DNA of 64,000 nt. Source: Pseudochryseolinea flava. Its GTDB lineage: Bacteria > Bacteroidota > Bacteroidia > Cytophagales > Cyclobacteriaceae. Both the position numbers and the translations under genes were made by a program. Positions 45,037 to 53,358 of the stretch are shown here, piece by piece. The notes under the pieces were generated by a model. The model saw only the letters and a program-made list of their open reading frames with translations, had not been told where the DNA came from and did not search any database. Positions within the stretch are counted from its first letter, which is position 1; each line of letters starts with the position of its first letter. Where the stretch lies: the NCBI RefSeq assembly GCF_003286915.1, contig NZ_QMFY01000010.1, positions 124,001-188,000 of the forward strand. The letters are read 5' to 3'.

Positions 45037-46149
45037 ATGCAAGAAATAAAAAAAAGAAGAATAGTCCTCGCCTCCGTGCTGAAACCCGTGAATGATGTTC
45101 GCATGTTCGAAAAATTGGGTCTCACACTTTCCACCGTTGCCGACGTCCATCTTATCGGGTTTCCAACAAGAACAAACGTTACGCAGGGTGGAGTTCACTT
45201 CCATCCCCTTCGTAATTTTAGCCGCCTAAGCTTTACCCGCCTTCTAGCACCCTGGACCATTCTACTTAAAATATTCAAACTAACACCTACTACGCTCGTC
45301 ATCACAACTCACGAACTGATCGTGATTGGTATACTCGCAAAATTCCTGATCCGTTGTAAGCTGGTATACGACGTGCAAGAGAATTACTACCGTAACATCC
45401 GATACACCAATGTTTTCCCACCCATTATTCGCGTTATCCTGGCATATTGGGTGCGACTGAAAGAAAAGCTTGCGCAGAGATTTATCGACCATTACCTACT
45501 TGCAGAAGCATGCTATGAGGAAGAGATGACGTTTCCTCATGAAAAAATTTCGATCATCGAAAATAAACTTAAGCGCCCGCACATCTTCGCACGACAGAAA
45601 CGTGATCCTAACGTGCATCACTTACTCTTTACAGGCACATTAAGCGAAAGCACCGGAATTTTTGTCGCCATTCAACTTGCTGAAGCACTGCATACACGCA
45701 ACGCTAACATACGACTCACCATCGTTGGCTATGCGCCCATGACCGACACTTACAACCGAATTCGATCAACAATCGAAAACAAACCTTTCATTAGATTGAT
45801 TGGAGGAAACGAACTTGTACCTCACGATACGATCGTTGAAAGCATAGCCAATGCAGACTTTGGAATAATTGCCTATCCGCCGAACGCATCTACCGAGAAT
45901 GCAATCCCGACCAAACTCTATGAATACCTCGGCATGAAGCTGCCGATTCTACTGATTGAGAATAAGCGTTGGGAAAACATCTGCCATCAATATTCCGCCG
46001 CAGTGCGATTCCCTGCGCAGGGAGATCTTAACGCCGATGCACTGCTTGAGGCAATGAGAACACAGCCGTTTTACACCACCGAACCAACAAACATTTTTTG
46101 GGAATCTGAGGTCCACCAGCTATTGAATATCTCCTCAATAACAGCCTAA
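45037..46149 (+). CDS. glycosyltransferase (GT4-like)
   Basis: 370 residues, GT-B fold. N-terminal half (RRIVLASVLKPVNDVRMFEKLG, TTHELIVIGILAKFLI, KLVYDVQENYYRN) and a C-terminal nucleotide-sugar domain (HLLFTGTLSESTGIFVAIQLAEAL, then a proline-rich loop and ENAIPTKLYEYLGMKLPILL, where the family's E-x7-E motif falls). The acceptor is unknown; no capsule or LPS cluster surrounds it. It is divergent from dapD. The stop is followed by the mntR operator region. Confidence 0.85.
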   Translation: MQEIKKRRIVLASVLKPVNDVRMFEKLGLTLSTVADVHLIGFPTRTNVTQGGVHFHPLRNFSRLSFTRLLAPWTILLKIFKLTPTTLVITTHELIVIGILAKFLIRCKLVYDVQENYYRNIRYTNVFPPIIRVILAYWVRLKEKLAQRFIDHYLLAEACYEEEMTFPHEKISIIENKLKRPHIFARQKRDPNVHHLLFTGTLSESTGIFVAIQLAEALHTRNANIRLTIVGYAPMTDTYNRIRSTIENKPFIRLIGGNELVPHDTIVESIANADFGIIAYPPNASTENAIPTKLYEYLGMKLPILLIENKRWENICHQYSAAVRFPAQGDLNADALLEAMRTQPFYTTEPTNIFWESEVHQLLNISSITA

Positions 46150-46163
46150 CAAGCGTTCTTTAT

Positions 46164-46183
46164 TTTTTAGACCGATCTAAAAA
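46164..46183. promoter_or_regulatory. palindromic operator 1 upstream of the metal-uptake operon
   Basis: TTTTTAGA-CCGA-TCTAAAAA, an 8-bp perfect inverted repeat with a 4-bp centre, resembling DtxR/MntR-family operators. A TTGACA follows at once (46184-46189). A second copy lies 70 bp downstream. Confidence 0.7.
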
Positions 46184-46252
46184 TTGACAGTTTAGCTGTA
46201 AAATATGCCAGCAGACCACCATTATAGTGGTAAATATGCGCACAAATAATTT

Positions 46253-46268
46253 TTTAGACGAATCTAAA
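46253..46268. promoter_or_regulatory. palindromic operator 2 upstream of the metal-uptake operon
   Basis: TTTAGA-CGAA-TCTAAA, the same half-sites and spacing as operator 1, ending 32 bp before the mntR start codon. Two matching sites before a DtxR-family gene strongly suggest autoregulation. Between them (46215-46231) is another inverted repeat, ACCAC/GTGGT. Confidence 0.7.
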
Positions 46269-46300
46269 CTATTAGTTTTACTATACTGTTAACCAGAAAG

Positions 46301-46957
46301 ATGCTAAGTTTCACAGAAGAGAACTATCTGAAATCGATCTATCACCTGTCCAACGGCGGAACGCAAGCGGTGCTCACGAATGCATTGGCAGAGTCGATGA
46401 ACACGAAAGCAGCATCCGTTACAGACATGGTGAAGAAGCTTTCTACGAAGGGAATGATCTCCTATGAGAAGTATTATGGCGTAAAAATTACAAGAGTTGG
46501 AAAAACAGAAGCGCTGATGATTATTCGGAAACATCGGCTGTGGGAAACCTTCCTTGTGCAAACACTTCAATTTAATTGGGATGAAGTACACGAAGTAGCA
46601 GAGCAACTCGAACACATCCAATCCCCCCTCCTGATCGAGAAGCTCGACGATTTTTTAGGACATCCACGGACCGATCCGCATGGACACCCCATTCCTGATA
46701 AAGCTGGGAAAATTGTGGAGATTAAGCAGGTGATCTTATCGACTTGTGCATTGCGAAAAAAAGTAATGGTTCGCGCGGTGCGAAACGGTTCGCCTTCTTT
46801 CCTTCAATACCTCAGTAAGATCGGCGTTTACATTGGCGCGACACTCACCATCGTCGACAAGGTAGAATTTGATGGATCGCTTGAGATCACCATCGACGGA
46901 AAGAAGAAAGTATTTATATCCCGCGATGCAGCGGAAAATTTAATGGTAACAGAATGA
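46301..46957 (+). CDS. mntR: DtxR/MntR-family metal-dependent transcriptional regulator
   Basis: 218 residues. N-terminal winged helix (ENYLKSIYHLSNGG, MNTKAASVTDMVKKLSTKGMISYEKYYGVKIT), dimerisation/metal-binding domain (RKHRLWETFLVQTLQFNWDEVHEVAEQLEHI, containing the His and Glu metal ligands), and a C-terminal FeoA/SH3-like domain (ATLTIVDKVEFDGSLEITIDG). Represses metal uptake when Mn or Fe is plentiful. Two palindromic sites lie upstream and the ABC genes follow directly, the first overlapping by 4 bp. Whether the cofactor is Mn or Fe cannot be decided here. Confidence 0.92.
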   Translation: MLSFTEENYLKSIYHLSNGGTQAVLTNALAESMNTKAASVTDMVKKLSTKGMISYEKYYGVKITRVGKTEALMIIRKHRLWETFLVQTLQFNWDEVHEVAEQLEHIQSPLLIEKLDDFLGHPRTDPHGHPIPDKAGKIVEIKQVILSTCALRKKVMVRAVRNGSPSFLQYLSKIGVYIGATLTIVDKVEFDGSLEITIDGKKKVFISRDAAENLMVTE

Positions 46958-47910
46958 TTATGAGCAATAGATTTCAACAGTCCAAAAGACAAACATTGAT
47001 CACGCATTTTCTTTGGTTGTCTCTTCTTGTGGTGATTGCAGGTTGTAAGGGAAAAGAAACACCTACCACGCAAGGAAGATTACAAGTTGTCACAACCACG
47101 GGAATGATTAAAGATGCTGTGACGAACATTGCCGGCGATCGCGTCGATGTGGTAGCGCTCATGGGACCAGGAGTCGACCCTCACCTCTACAAAGCAACGC
47201 AAGGTGACCTTGCTAAACTTACAGCGGCAGACATCATCTTTTATAACGGACTTCACCTCGAAGGAAAGATGGGTGAAGTATTCGAAAAGTTAACGGTACA
47301 AAAAACTGTCGTTCCAGTGTCAGTCAGTATTGAAGATACTTTGCTTCGTGCGGTACCCGGCTTCCAAGGCACGCACGATCCTCACATTTGGTTCGATGTA
47401 AAGCTCTGGGAAAATGCTGTGAAACAAGTATCAAAAACATTGCAAGAAAAAGACAGTGTGAACGCCGCTTATTATATGGTCAACGAAAAGAAATATCTCG
47501 CAACGTTAGATTCCCTTGACGATGCCGTTCGAAAACATCTACAAGAAGTATCGAAGGAACAACGTGTATTGATTACCGCGCATGATGCATTCGGATATTA
47601 CGGTGATGCATACCAAGTCGAAGTTCGCGGGCTACAAGGTATTTCAACAATGTCGGAGTTTGGTTTGAAAGACGTAACAGAACTCGTGAACTTCATCATC
47701 GGCAGAAAGATTAAGGCAATTTTCGTCGAGACATCGGTTTCTCAAAAATCGATCGAAGCGGTCGTCGAAGGCTGCAAGCAAAAAGGATGGGATGTAAAAA
47801 TCGGAGGCAGCCTTTACTCAGATGCCATGGGTGAAGAAGGTACTCCTGATGGAACATACGTTGGTATGGTGAGCGCAAATACACGTACCATCGTGCGTGC
47901 TCTTAAATAA
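46954..47910 (+). CDS. metal ABC transporter substrate-binding lipoprotein
   Basis: 318 residues; ATGA overlap with mntR, or start at the next ATG, 46960. Lipoprotein signal (LWLSLLVVIAGCKGKE, lipobox Cys near residue 31). Cluster A-I (TroA/ZnuA/MntA) fold: VVTTTGMIKDAVTNIAG, GVDPHLYKAT with one metal His, THDPHIWFDVKLW with the second, TAHDAFGYYG with the third, and a late Asp/Glu. Delivers Mn, Zn or Fe to the membrane complex from the periplasm. Confidence 0.93.
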   Translation: MIMSNRFQQSKRQTLITHFLWLSLLVVIAGCKGKETPTTQGRLQVVTTTGMIKDAVTNIAGDRVDVVALMGPGVDPHLYKATQGDLAKLTAADIIFYNGLHLEGKMGEVFEKLTVQKTVVPVSVSIEDTLLRAVPGFQGTHDPHIWFDVKLWENAVKQVSKTLQEKDSVNAAYYMVNEKKYLATLDSLDDAVRKHLQEVSKEQRVLITAHDAFGYYGDAYQVEVRGLQGISTMSEFGLKDVTELVNFIIGRKIKAIFVETSVSQKSIEAVVEGCKQKGWDVKIGGSLYSDAMGEEGTPDGTYVGMVSANTRTIVRALK

Positions 47911-47938
47911 ATTGAACAACGACGTTCAAACATGACTT

Positions 47939-48748
47939 ATGGAAAAAGAAATTAGTATCACACCAGCACTCGAGATCCACGACCTTACGGTTGCTTTTGA
48001 TCGTAAGCCTGTGCTGTGGAACATCGATCTGAAATTACCGCAAGGAAAACTTGTCGGCATTATCGGTCCAAATGGTGCAGGTAAGTCTACGCTCATAAAA
48101 GCTGTCATGGGGCTTCTCCCGCTAAGCAGTGGATTTGCAAAACTATTTGATCAAGATTTGAACGACATCAGAACACGGGTGAGTTATGTTCCACAACGCG
48201 AGTCAGTCGACTGGGATTTTCCTGCGTCTGTTCTTGATGTTGTACTGATGGGGCGATATGGCAAATTAGGACTATTCAACAGGCCACGTAAAGCAGATCG
48301 CGATGCAGCGATGGATTGTCTCAAACAAGTGGGCATGGAACAATATGCACACCGTCAAATATCACAGCTCTCTGGTGGACAGCAACAACGTACATTCCTC
48401 GCCCGTGCATTGGCGCAGCAGGCCGATATCTATTTTATGGACGAACCATTTGCAGGCGTTGATGCCGCTACGGAAAAGGCAATCATTGAATTGCTCCGTA
48501 ACATGACGCAAGCGAATAAAACGGTCATCGTTGTTCATCATGATTTGCAGTCTGTGCCACAATATTTTGACTGGGTAATTCTGTTAAACACAAGGCTAAT
48601 AGCGTGTGGTCCTACAGCATCAACTTTTACACAAAGTAATTTACAAGAAACATATGGTGGAAAACTCACGCTACTTTCTGACGTGGGTGATCTCATCAAG
48701 CGAGAGAGTTTCCCTAACCGCGAAGGATCGGCTAAACAAGCGTTATGA
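47939..48748 (+). CDS. metal ABC transporter ATP-binding protein
   Basis: 269 residues with Walker A GPNGAGKST, signature LSGGQQQR, Walker B YFMDEPFAG and VHHDLQSV His switch. Lies 28 bp after the binding-protein gene and overlaps the next permease by 4 bp (ATGA). Forms the energising subunit of the uptake complex on the cytoplasmic face. Confidence 0.95.
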   Translation: MEKEISITPALEIHDLTVAFDRKPVLWNIDLKLPQGKLVGIIGPNGAGKSTLIKAVMGLLPLSSGFAKLFDQDLNDIRTRVSYVPQRESVDWDFPASVLDVVLMGRYGKLGLFNRPRKADRDAAMDCLKQVGMEQYAHRQISQLSGGQQQRTFLARALAQQADIYFMDEPFAGVDAATEKAIIELLRNMTQANKTVIVVHHDLQSVPQYFDWVILLNTRLIACGPTASTFTQSNLQETYGGKLTLLSDVGDLIKRESFPNREGSAKQAL

Positions 48749-50040
48749 ACTCATTCTTAGAATTCTTTTCATTTGCAGATCCCAACATTCGCTACGTTGC
48801 TTTCGGCGCCGTACTGCTTACGGCGAGCTCTGCAATTGTCGGATCGTTCACATTCCTGAATAAGAAGTCCCTTATTGGCGACGCTATCGCTCACGCTGTG
48901 CTACCTGGAATCTGTCTCGGGTTTATCGTATCACAAACCAAAAATCCTGTTATACTTATTACAGGCGCGTTTATAACGGGATGGCTTTCGCTTCTTGCCG
49001 TAGAATTCATTACGGCCCGAACTAGACTCAAAGAAGACACCGCTATCGGACTTGTGCTATCTGTGTTTTTTGGCATCGGCATCGTAATGCTCACAGTAAT
49101 TCAAAAATCAGGTAATGCTGCACAGTCAGGACTCGATCATTTTCTATTTGGTAAAGCCGCTGCACTTGTTGGCGATGATCTTATCGCATTCGGAAGTGTA
49201 GCATTGATACTATTGATCGTTGTCTACTTTCTTTTCAAAGAATTCGCACTCTTGGCTTTCGACAAAGATTATGCAAGGAGTATCGGCTTTCCCGTAAGGA
49301 TCATCGAACTCGTACTGACATCGCTTATTGTATTGGCTGTTGTTATTGGCATTCAAGCTGTCGGTGTAGTACTAATGGCGGCGATCCTTATTACCCCGGC
49401 AGCGGCGGCAAGGTTTTGGACAAACAAAATTACCGTCATGATTTTATTGGCGAGCATCTTTGGTGCCGTGAGTGGATTATCGGGGGCTTACATCTCTTAT
49501 ATCGCGCCAGCTATGCCCACCGGGCCGTGGATTGTTATCGTCATTTCGACTATCGCCTTCATCTCGTTTTTCTTTGCTCCGAAACGCGGCGTGATCAACA
49601 GGCTCTTTCGTCAAGCAACGATTCGCAGAACAATCAACGACGAAAATGTATTAAAAGCATTCTACCAATTGGGCGAAGAGAACAAAAACTTTTTCAATCC
49701 CCACCCTGCTGAGGCTGTTCTCAGAAAAAGAAGAATGCAGCACGGTGCTATGATCAAAATCCTTGAGCGTCTACAAGCACAAGGATACCTCGAAAAAGCA
49801 AAACCAGGATGGACGCTGACTGAAGAAGGAAAATTAAGAGCGCAGCGTGTGGTGAAGATACACCGTTTATGGGAGCTTTATCTTACAACGGAATTGCGGA
49901 TCGCACCCGATCACGTTCATGACGATGCAGACACGATTGAGCACTTGCTCACCCCCGAACTGGAAGCGGAACTTGAGAGAATATTACAATTTCCGAAAGC
50001 GGATCCTCACCAGTCTGAAATTCCATACCGAGACCGCTGA
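48745..50040 (+). CDS. metal ABC transporter permease fused to a DtxR-like domain
   Basis: 431 residues. Residues ~1-280 are an ABC-3 family permease with about eight membrane helices (GSFTFLNKKSLIGDAIAHAVLPG near the start, ILITPAAAARFWT in the middle). After FFFAPKRG a further ~150 residues form a DtxR-type unit: a degenerate winged helix (HGAMIKILERLQAQGYLEKA) and a dimerisation/metal domain (VKIHRLWELYLTTELRI, DHVHDDADTIEHLLTPELEAEL, FPKADPHQSEIP). His and Glu ligands of the metal site are partly kept. A cytoplasmic metal sensor on the permease would allow direct gating (inference). ATGA-coupled to the ATPase gene. Confidence 0.9.
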   Translation: MNSFLEFFSFADPNIRYVAFGAVLLTASSAIVGSFTFLNKKSLIGDAIAHAVLPGICLGFIVSQTKNPVILITGAFITGWLSLLAVEFITARTRLKEDTAIGLVLSVFFGIGIVMLTVIQKSGNAAQSGLDHFLFGKAAALVGDDLIAFGSVALILLIVVYFLFKEFALLAFDKDYARSIGFPVRIIELVLTSLIVLAVVIGIQAVGVVLMAAILITPAAAARFWTNKITVMILLASIFGAVSGLSGAYISYIAPAMPTGPWIVIVISTIAFISFFFAPKRGVINRLFRQATIRRTINDENVLKAFYQLGEENKNFFNPHPAEAVLRKRRMQHGAMIKILERLQAQGYLEKAKPGWTLTEEGKLRAQRVVKIHRLWELYLTTELRIAPDHVHDDADTIEHLLTPELEAELERILQFPKADPHQSEIPYRDR

Positions 50041-50072
50041 AACAAAATGTGAATGTAAAGAGAAAGACAATC

Positions 50073-50942
50073 ATGAACGACATCTATATCATTACAACGG
50101 CCTCGCTAGTGGCATCTTCATGTGCGCTACTCGGATGCTTTTTAATTCTTAGAAAAATGGCGATGGTTGGCGATGCGATCTCGCATGCCGTGTTACCTGG
50201 TATTGTGATCGCGTTTTTGATTTCAGGATCAAGAGACTCGATCACGATGCTGATCGGTGCCGGACTCATTGGTATTCTGACAACATTCTTAATTGAATTC
50301 TTCCACAAGAAAGCGAAACTTCAAACGGACGCATCCATTGGCGTAACATTCACGTGGCTCTTTGCAGTGGGGGTAGTGCTCATTTCACTCTTTGCAGGAA
50401 AGGTAGACTTAGACCAAGATTGCGTGCTCTATGGTGAGATCGCTTATGTACCGATCGATATTTTAATTATCAATAATGAAAGTTTCGGACCACGCGCGCT
50501 TTATATCATGAGCGCCATTTTATTCGCGATCATTCTATTTATTTACATTGGATACAAAGAACTATTTCTTACTACGTTCGATCCGGCTTACGCATCTGCT
50601 ATTGGTATCTCAACTTCCCTCTGGCACTATTTATTGATGAGCGCTGTCTCCCTTACTACGGTGGCATCATTCGAATCTGTTGGTGCAATCTTAGTCGTGG
50701 CACTGCTCATTGCCCCTGCAGCTACTGCTTATCTGCTAACCGATAATTTTAAGCTGATGCTCGTCATTGCGTGCTTAGCCGGCATTGCAGCATCGGTGAC
50801 AGGCTACTACGTTGCCGTATGGCTCGACTCCTCTATCGCAGGGTCCATTGCCATGATGGCTGGCGTGATTTTCACGTTCACGCTGATCTTTTCTCCTTCG
50901 CATGGATTAATCTCCAAAAGGTTGAAAGCAACCATCGGGTGA
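50073..50942 (+). CDS. second metal ABC transporter permease
   Basis: 289 residues from ATG at 50073 (MNDIYIITTASLVASSCALLG), preceded by an AGAGAAAG-type ribosome site; an ATG at 50049 adds eight residues and is less likely. ABC-3 permease with seven or eight helices (MAMVGDAISHAVLPGIV, LIAPAATAYLLTDNFKLM). Unlike its neighbour it has no C-terminal regulatory domain. With the fused permease it would form a heterodimeric channel. Last gene of the operon. Confidence 0.92.
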   Translation: MNDIYIITTASLVASSCALLGCFLILRKMAMVGDAISHAVLPGIVIAFLISGSRDSITMLIGAGLIGILTTFLIEFFHKKAKLQTDASIGVTFTWLFAVGVVLISLFAGKVDLDQDCVLYGEIAYVPIDILIINNESFGPRALYIMSAILFAIILFIYIGYKELFLTTFDPAYASAIGISTSLWHYLLMSAVSLTTVASFESVGAILVVALLIAPAATAYLLTDNFKLMLVIACLAGIAASVTGYYVAVWLDSSIAGSIAMMAGVIFTFTLIFSPSHGLISKRLKATIG

Positions 50943-51117
50943 GTTTATATTTCAACACATGGACCACAGAAATTCAAGAAAGAACATTGCAGACCGACAC
51001 TCCAAGAATTAAAGCAAGGGAATGAACGGGGCGGCGAGGGATTCATTCTATCTCAGTACTTAGTCAATCACATTGATTCGTAATGCACGATTAAACGGGA
51101 ATGCGGTTACTCCTCAC

Positions 51118-51498
51118 CTATTTTTTCACCTTACGCTTCAGGGGCGCTTTCTTCTTTTTCTTCTTCGATGCTTTGGCCTTCTCATTAAAATCCAGACAAA
51201 GCTTTAGCCAGTACTCAAAATTCGCCTTTGACTTATAGCCCGCTTCGTTAACGTAACAATAACCACGAAGCTGTTTACCTTTCATGATCATCGGCTCAAA
51301 TCCATTCCTTTCAGCAACATCTTCCTCCAACGCCGGGTCGTAACGACACATCAGATTATCACCGCTCACATTAATACACATCTTCCCTTTCACTAAAAAA
51401 GCGAGGCCTCGAAACATCTCTTGCTCCACGACCTTAATATCAGGGATCAACTCGAGATATGTCCTAATTCGTTCAGCAAGGGCAAGGTTATAAGCCAT
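51118..51498 (-). CDS. TfoX/Sxy N-terminal domain protein
   Basis: 126 residues. TfoX N-terminal fold: AERIRTYLELIPDIKVVEQEMFRGLAFLVKG (residues ~8-38) with EMFRG, MCINVSGDNLMCRYDP, and GRCYVNEAGY-like ending (GYCYVNEAGYKSK). The last ~20 residues are nearly all Lys and Ala (ASKKKKKKAPLKRKVKK), probably a nucleic-acid-binding tail. No Sxy competence function should be assumed; stand-alone TfoX-N proteins are of unknown role. Confidence 0.85.
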   Translation of the reverse strand: MAYNLALAERIRTYLELIPDIKVVEQEMFRGLAFLVKGKMCINVSGDNLMCRYDPALEEDVAERNGFEPMIMKGKQLRGYCYVNEAGYKSKANFEYWLKLCLDFNEKAKASKKKKKKAPLKRKVKK

Positions 51499-51640
51499 AG
51501 TGAGATGGATTTAATACAACAATTGTGCAGACAGCAATCGGGGTCTTCTTTTTGACAAAGTGGTTACGAGCCAACCATTGAACAAAAGCTCGCCACTTTA
51601 TAAATTTACCTAGATATTCAATATATCAAAAGATCGGTCT

Positions 51641-52249
51641 ATGACTAAATCAACGGAAAACTTCCGGCACTTCCTTAACCAAGTTGTGCCACTCCATGAA
51701 CACGATTTCACGATTGGGTTTCAGTACTTCCATGAGCGAAGGTTAACAAAGGGTGAGCATTTCATCGAAGCAGGTGAAGTCTGTAAACAACTGGCCTTTG
51801 TGAACTCGGGAATGCTTCGCACATATTTCGTTGATGATAATGCCGAAGAAGTGACCTATTGTTTTTGCACAGAGAACCATTTCGAAACCAGCTTCAAGAG
51901 TTTTATACAACAAAAACCATCGACACTGTCCATTCAATCCCTCGAAGACACTAACCTCTTGGTGATTAATTTTCAAGACCTTCAGCAGCTTTATTGGAAA
52001 AGTAAAACATGGGAACGCATCGGTCGGGTTTTCTCCGAGAAGGAATATCTAAAAATGGAAGAGCACGCGTCGAATGTAAAAAATGAAACAGCCTCAGCCA
52101 AGTATTTACGTTTGATGACCGATCATCCGCAAATCATTCAAAAGGCTCCGTTGAATTACATCGCCTCATACCTTGGAATCACCCCACGTCACCTGAGCAG
52201 ATTGCGCGGCGAGTTAAATTCTGGACATTTGTCTACTGCGAAAAACTAG
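51641..52249 (+). CDS. Crp/Fnr-type regulator, Bacteroidota form
   Basis: 202 residues. N-terminal cyclic-nucleotide-binding-like beta barrel (FHERRLTKGEHFIEAGEVCKQLAFVNSGMLR, positions ~25-58) and a C-terminal helix-turn-helix (LNYIASYLGITPRHLSRLRGEL). The nucleotide-contact residues of E. coli Crp are not evident, as usual in this Bacteroidota group. It is 32 bp from the alpha/beta hydrolase gene on the same strand, which is probably its co-transcribed target or companion. Confidence 0.9.
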   Translation: MTKSTENFRHFLNQVVPLHEHDFTIGFQYFHERRLTKGEHFIEAGEVCKQLAFVNSGMLRTYFVDDNAEEVTYCFCTENHFETSFKSFIQQKPSTLSIQSLEDTNLLVINFQDLQQLYWKSKTWERIGRVFSEKEYLKMEEHASNVKNETASAKYLRLMTDHPQIIQKAPLNYIASYLGITPRHLSRLRGELNSGHLSTAKN

Positions 52250-52281
52250 AATGCCCCGACCTTGCATAGAAATTCTCTACT

Positions 52282-53172
52282 ATGCAATCCGAAACTCAAC
52301 ATGCAACTAATGCCTTATTTCAAAGACACCATGCTCCGATTGCCGAGGGCATCACGTACGTCGATGAAGGCTCTGGCGAACCGATACTCTTCCTCCACGG
52401 TGCGTTATCCAACAGCAATACCTGGCGCAAAGTCATTCCTATTTTATGCCAACACTATCGATGTTTGGCAATCGATCTTCCATTAGGCGGACACACGATT
52501 CCGCTTAGTGAACAAACTGACCTTTCCGTCTCCGGAATCGTGGACATCATCTTTAACTTTCTCGATTTCTTAAAACTCTCAAACGTCGTTCTCATTTCGA
52601 ACGACACTGGAAATGCCTACGCCCAAGTGTTCTGCGCACAATATCCCGACCGCGTGAACACGCTCATCTTGTCTAATGGTGAAGGATTGGACATTTTTCC
52701 TCCGGCAAAGTTCGCATACCTAAGGCACGCTGTTCGTGTTCCCGGCTTCACTTTCTCGATGTCAAAAGTATTCTCGATCAAACGATTCTTGAAAAGTGAC
52801 CTCATACTTGGCTTACTCACACTTCAGGCCACCAACCAAGACCTGCACACTTTATATATCAAGTCATTCGTTGAAAATAAGAACGTCCGAAAAAATTTTT
52901 CCGCTGTAGCAAGAACATGGTCAAAGGACGTTACATTATCAGCTGCTGAGAAATTAAAGCACTATCACAAGCCCGTTTTGATCCTTTGGGGAAATGAGGA
53001 CAAAGCGCTTTTCCCTATGACGCTTGCCATTCGATTGTATCACCTTTTCCCCAAAGCCGAACTTGCTACGATCGACGGCGCTAGAACATATGTCCAAGAA
53101 GATAGTCCACAACTCATGGCACATCACATCAAAACGTTTATCGAAAAGCAAGTTAACGACGAAAATATTTAA
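52282..53172 (+). CDS. alpha/beta fold hydrolase with Asp at the nucleophile position
   Basis: 296 residues, no signal peptide. Oxyanion loop FLHGALSNSNTW, nucleophile elbow LISNDTGNAYA with Asp108 in place of Ser, as in haloalkane dehalogenases. The catalytic histidine expected near GHF-x-QED is replaced: the segment reads GARTYVQEDSP with Thr269 there. Activity is therefore doubtful or uses another residue. Substrate unknown. Co-directional with the Crp-family gene. Confidence 0.85.
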   Translation: MQSETQHATNALFQRHHAPIAEGITYVDEGSGEPILFLHGALSNSNTWRKVIPILCQHYRCLAIDLPLGGHTIPLSEQTDLSVSGIVDIIFNFLDFLKLSNVVLISNDTGNAYAQVFCAQYPDRVNTLILSNGEGLDIFPPAKFAYLRHAVRVPGFTFSMSKVFSIKRFLKSDLILGLLTLQATNQDLHTLYIKSFVENKNVRKNFSAVARTWSKDVTLSAAEKLKHYHKPVLILWGNEDKALFPMTLAIRLYHLFPKAELATIDGARTYVQEDSPQLMAHHIKTFIEKQVNDENI

Positions 53173-53284
53173 CGAGGGTTTCTCAATACGACGGTTGCAA
53201 AGTCCTCGCAAGCAGAATATCCCGGACGATTGCATCGGGTTGGAAATATCAACACGATAATGGCAATACAGAACCAAAAGAATA

Positions 53285-53329
53285 CTACCCAACAATAAAA
53301 CTGGGTAGCAATATGATATCACTACCCAG
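53285..53329. repeat. three-part repeat able to form alternative hairpins
   Basis: CTACCCA at 53285-53291, CTGGGTAG at 53301-53308 and CTACCCAG at 53322-53329. The middle element can pair with either neighbour, the right one giving an 8-bp perfect stem. It lies between the convergent hydrolase and permease genes. There is no clear T-run, so termination is uncertain. Confidence 0.55.
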
Positions 53330-53358
53330 CATAGTTCCTGAATCAACTATAAACGCTC

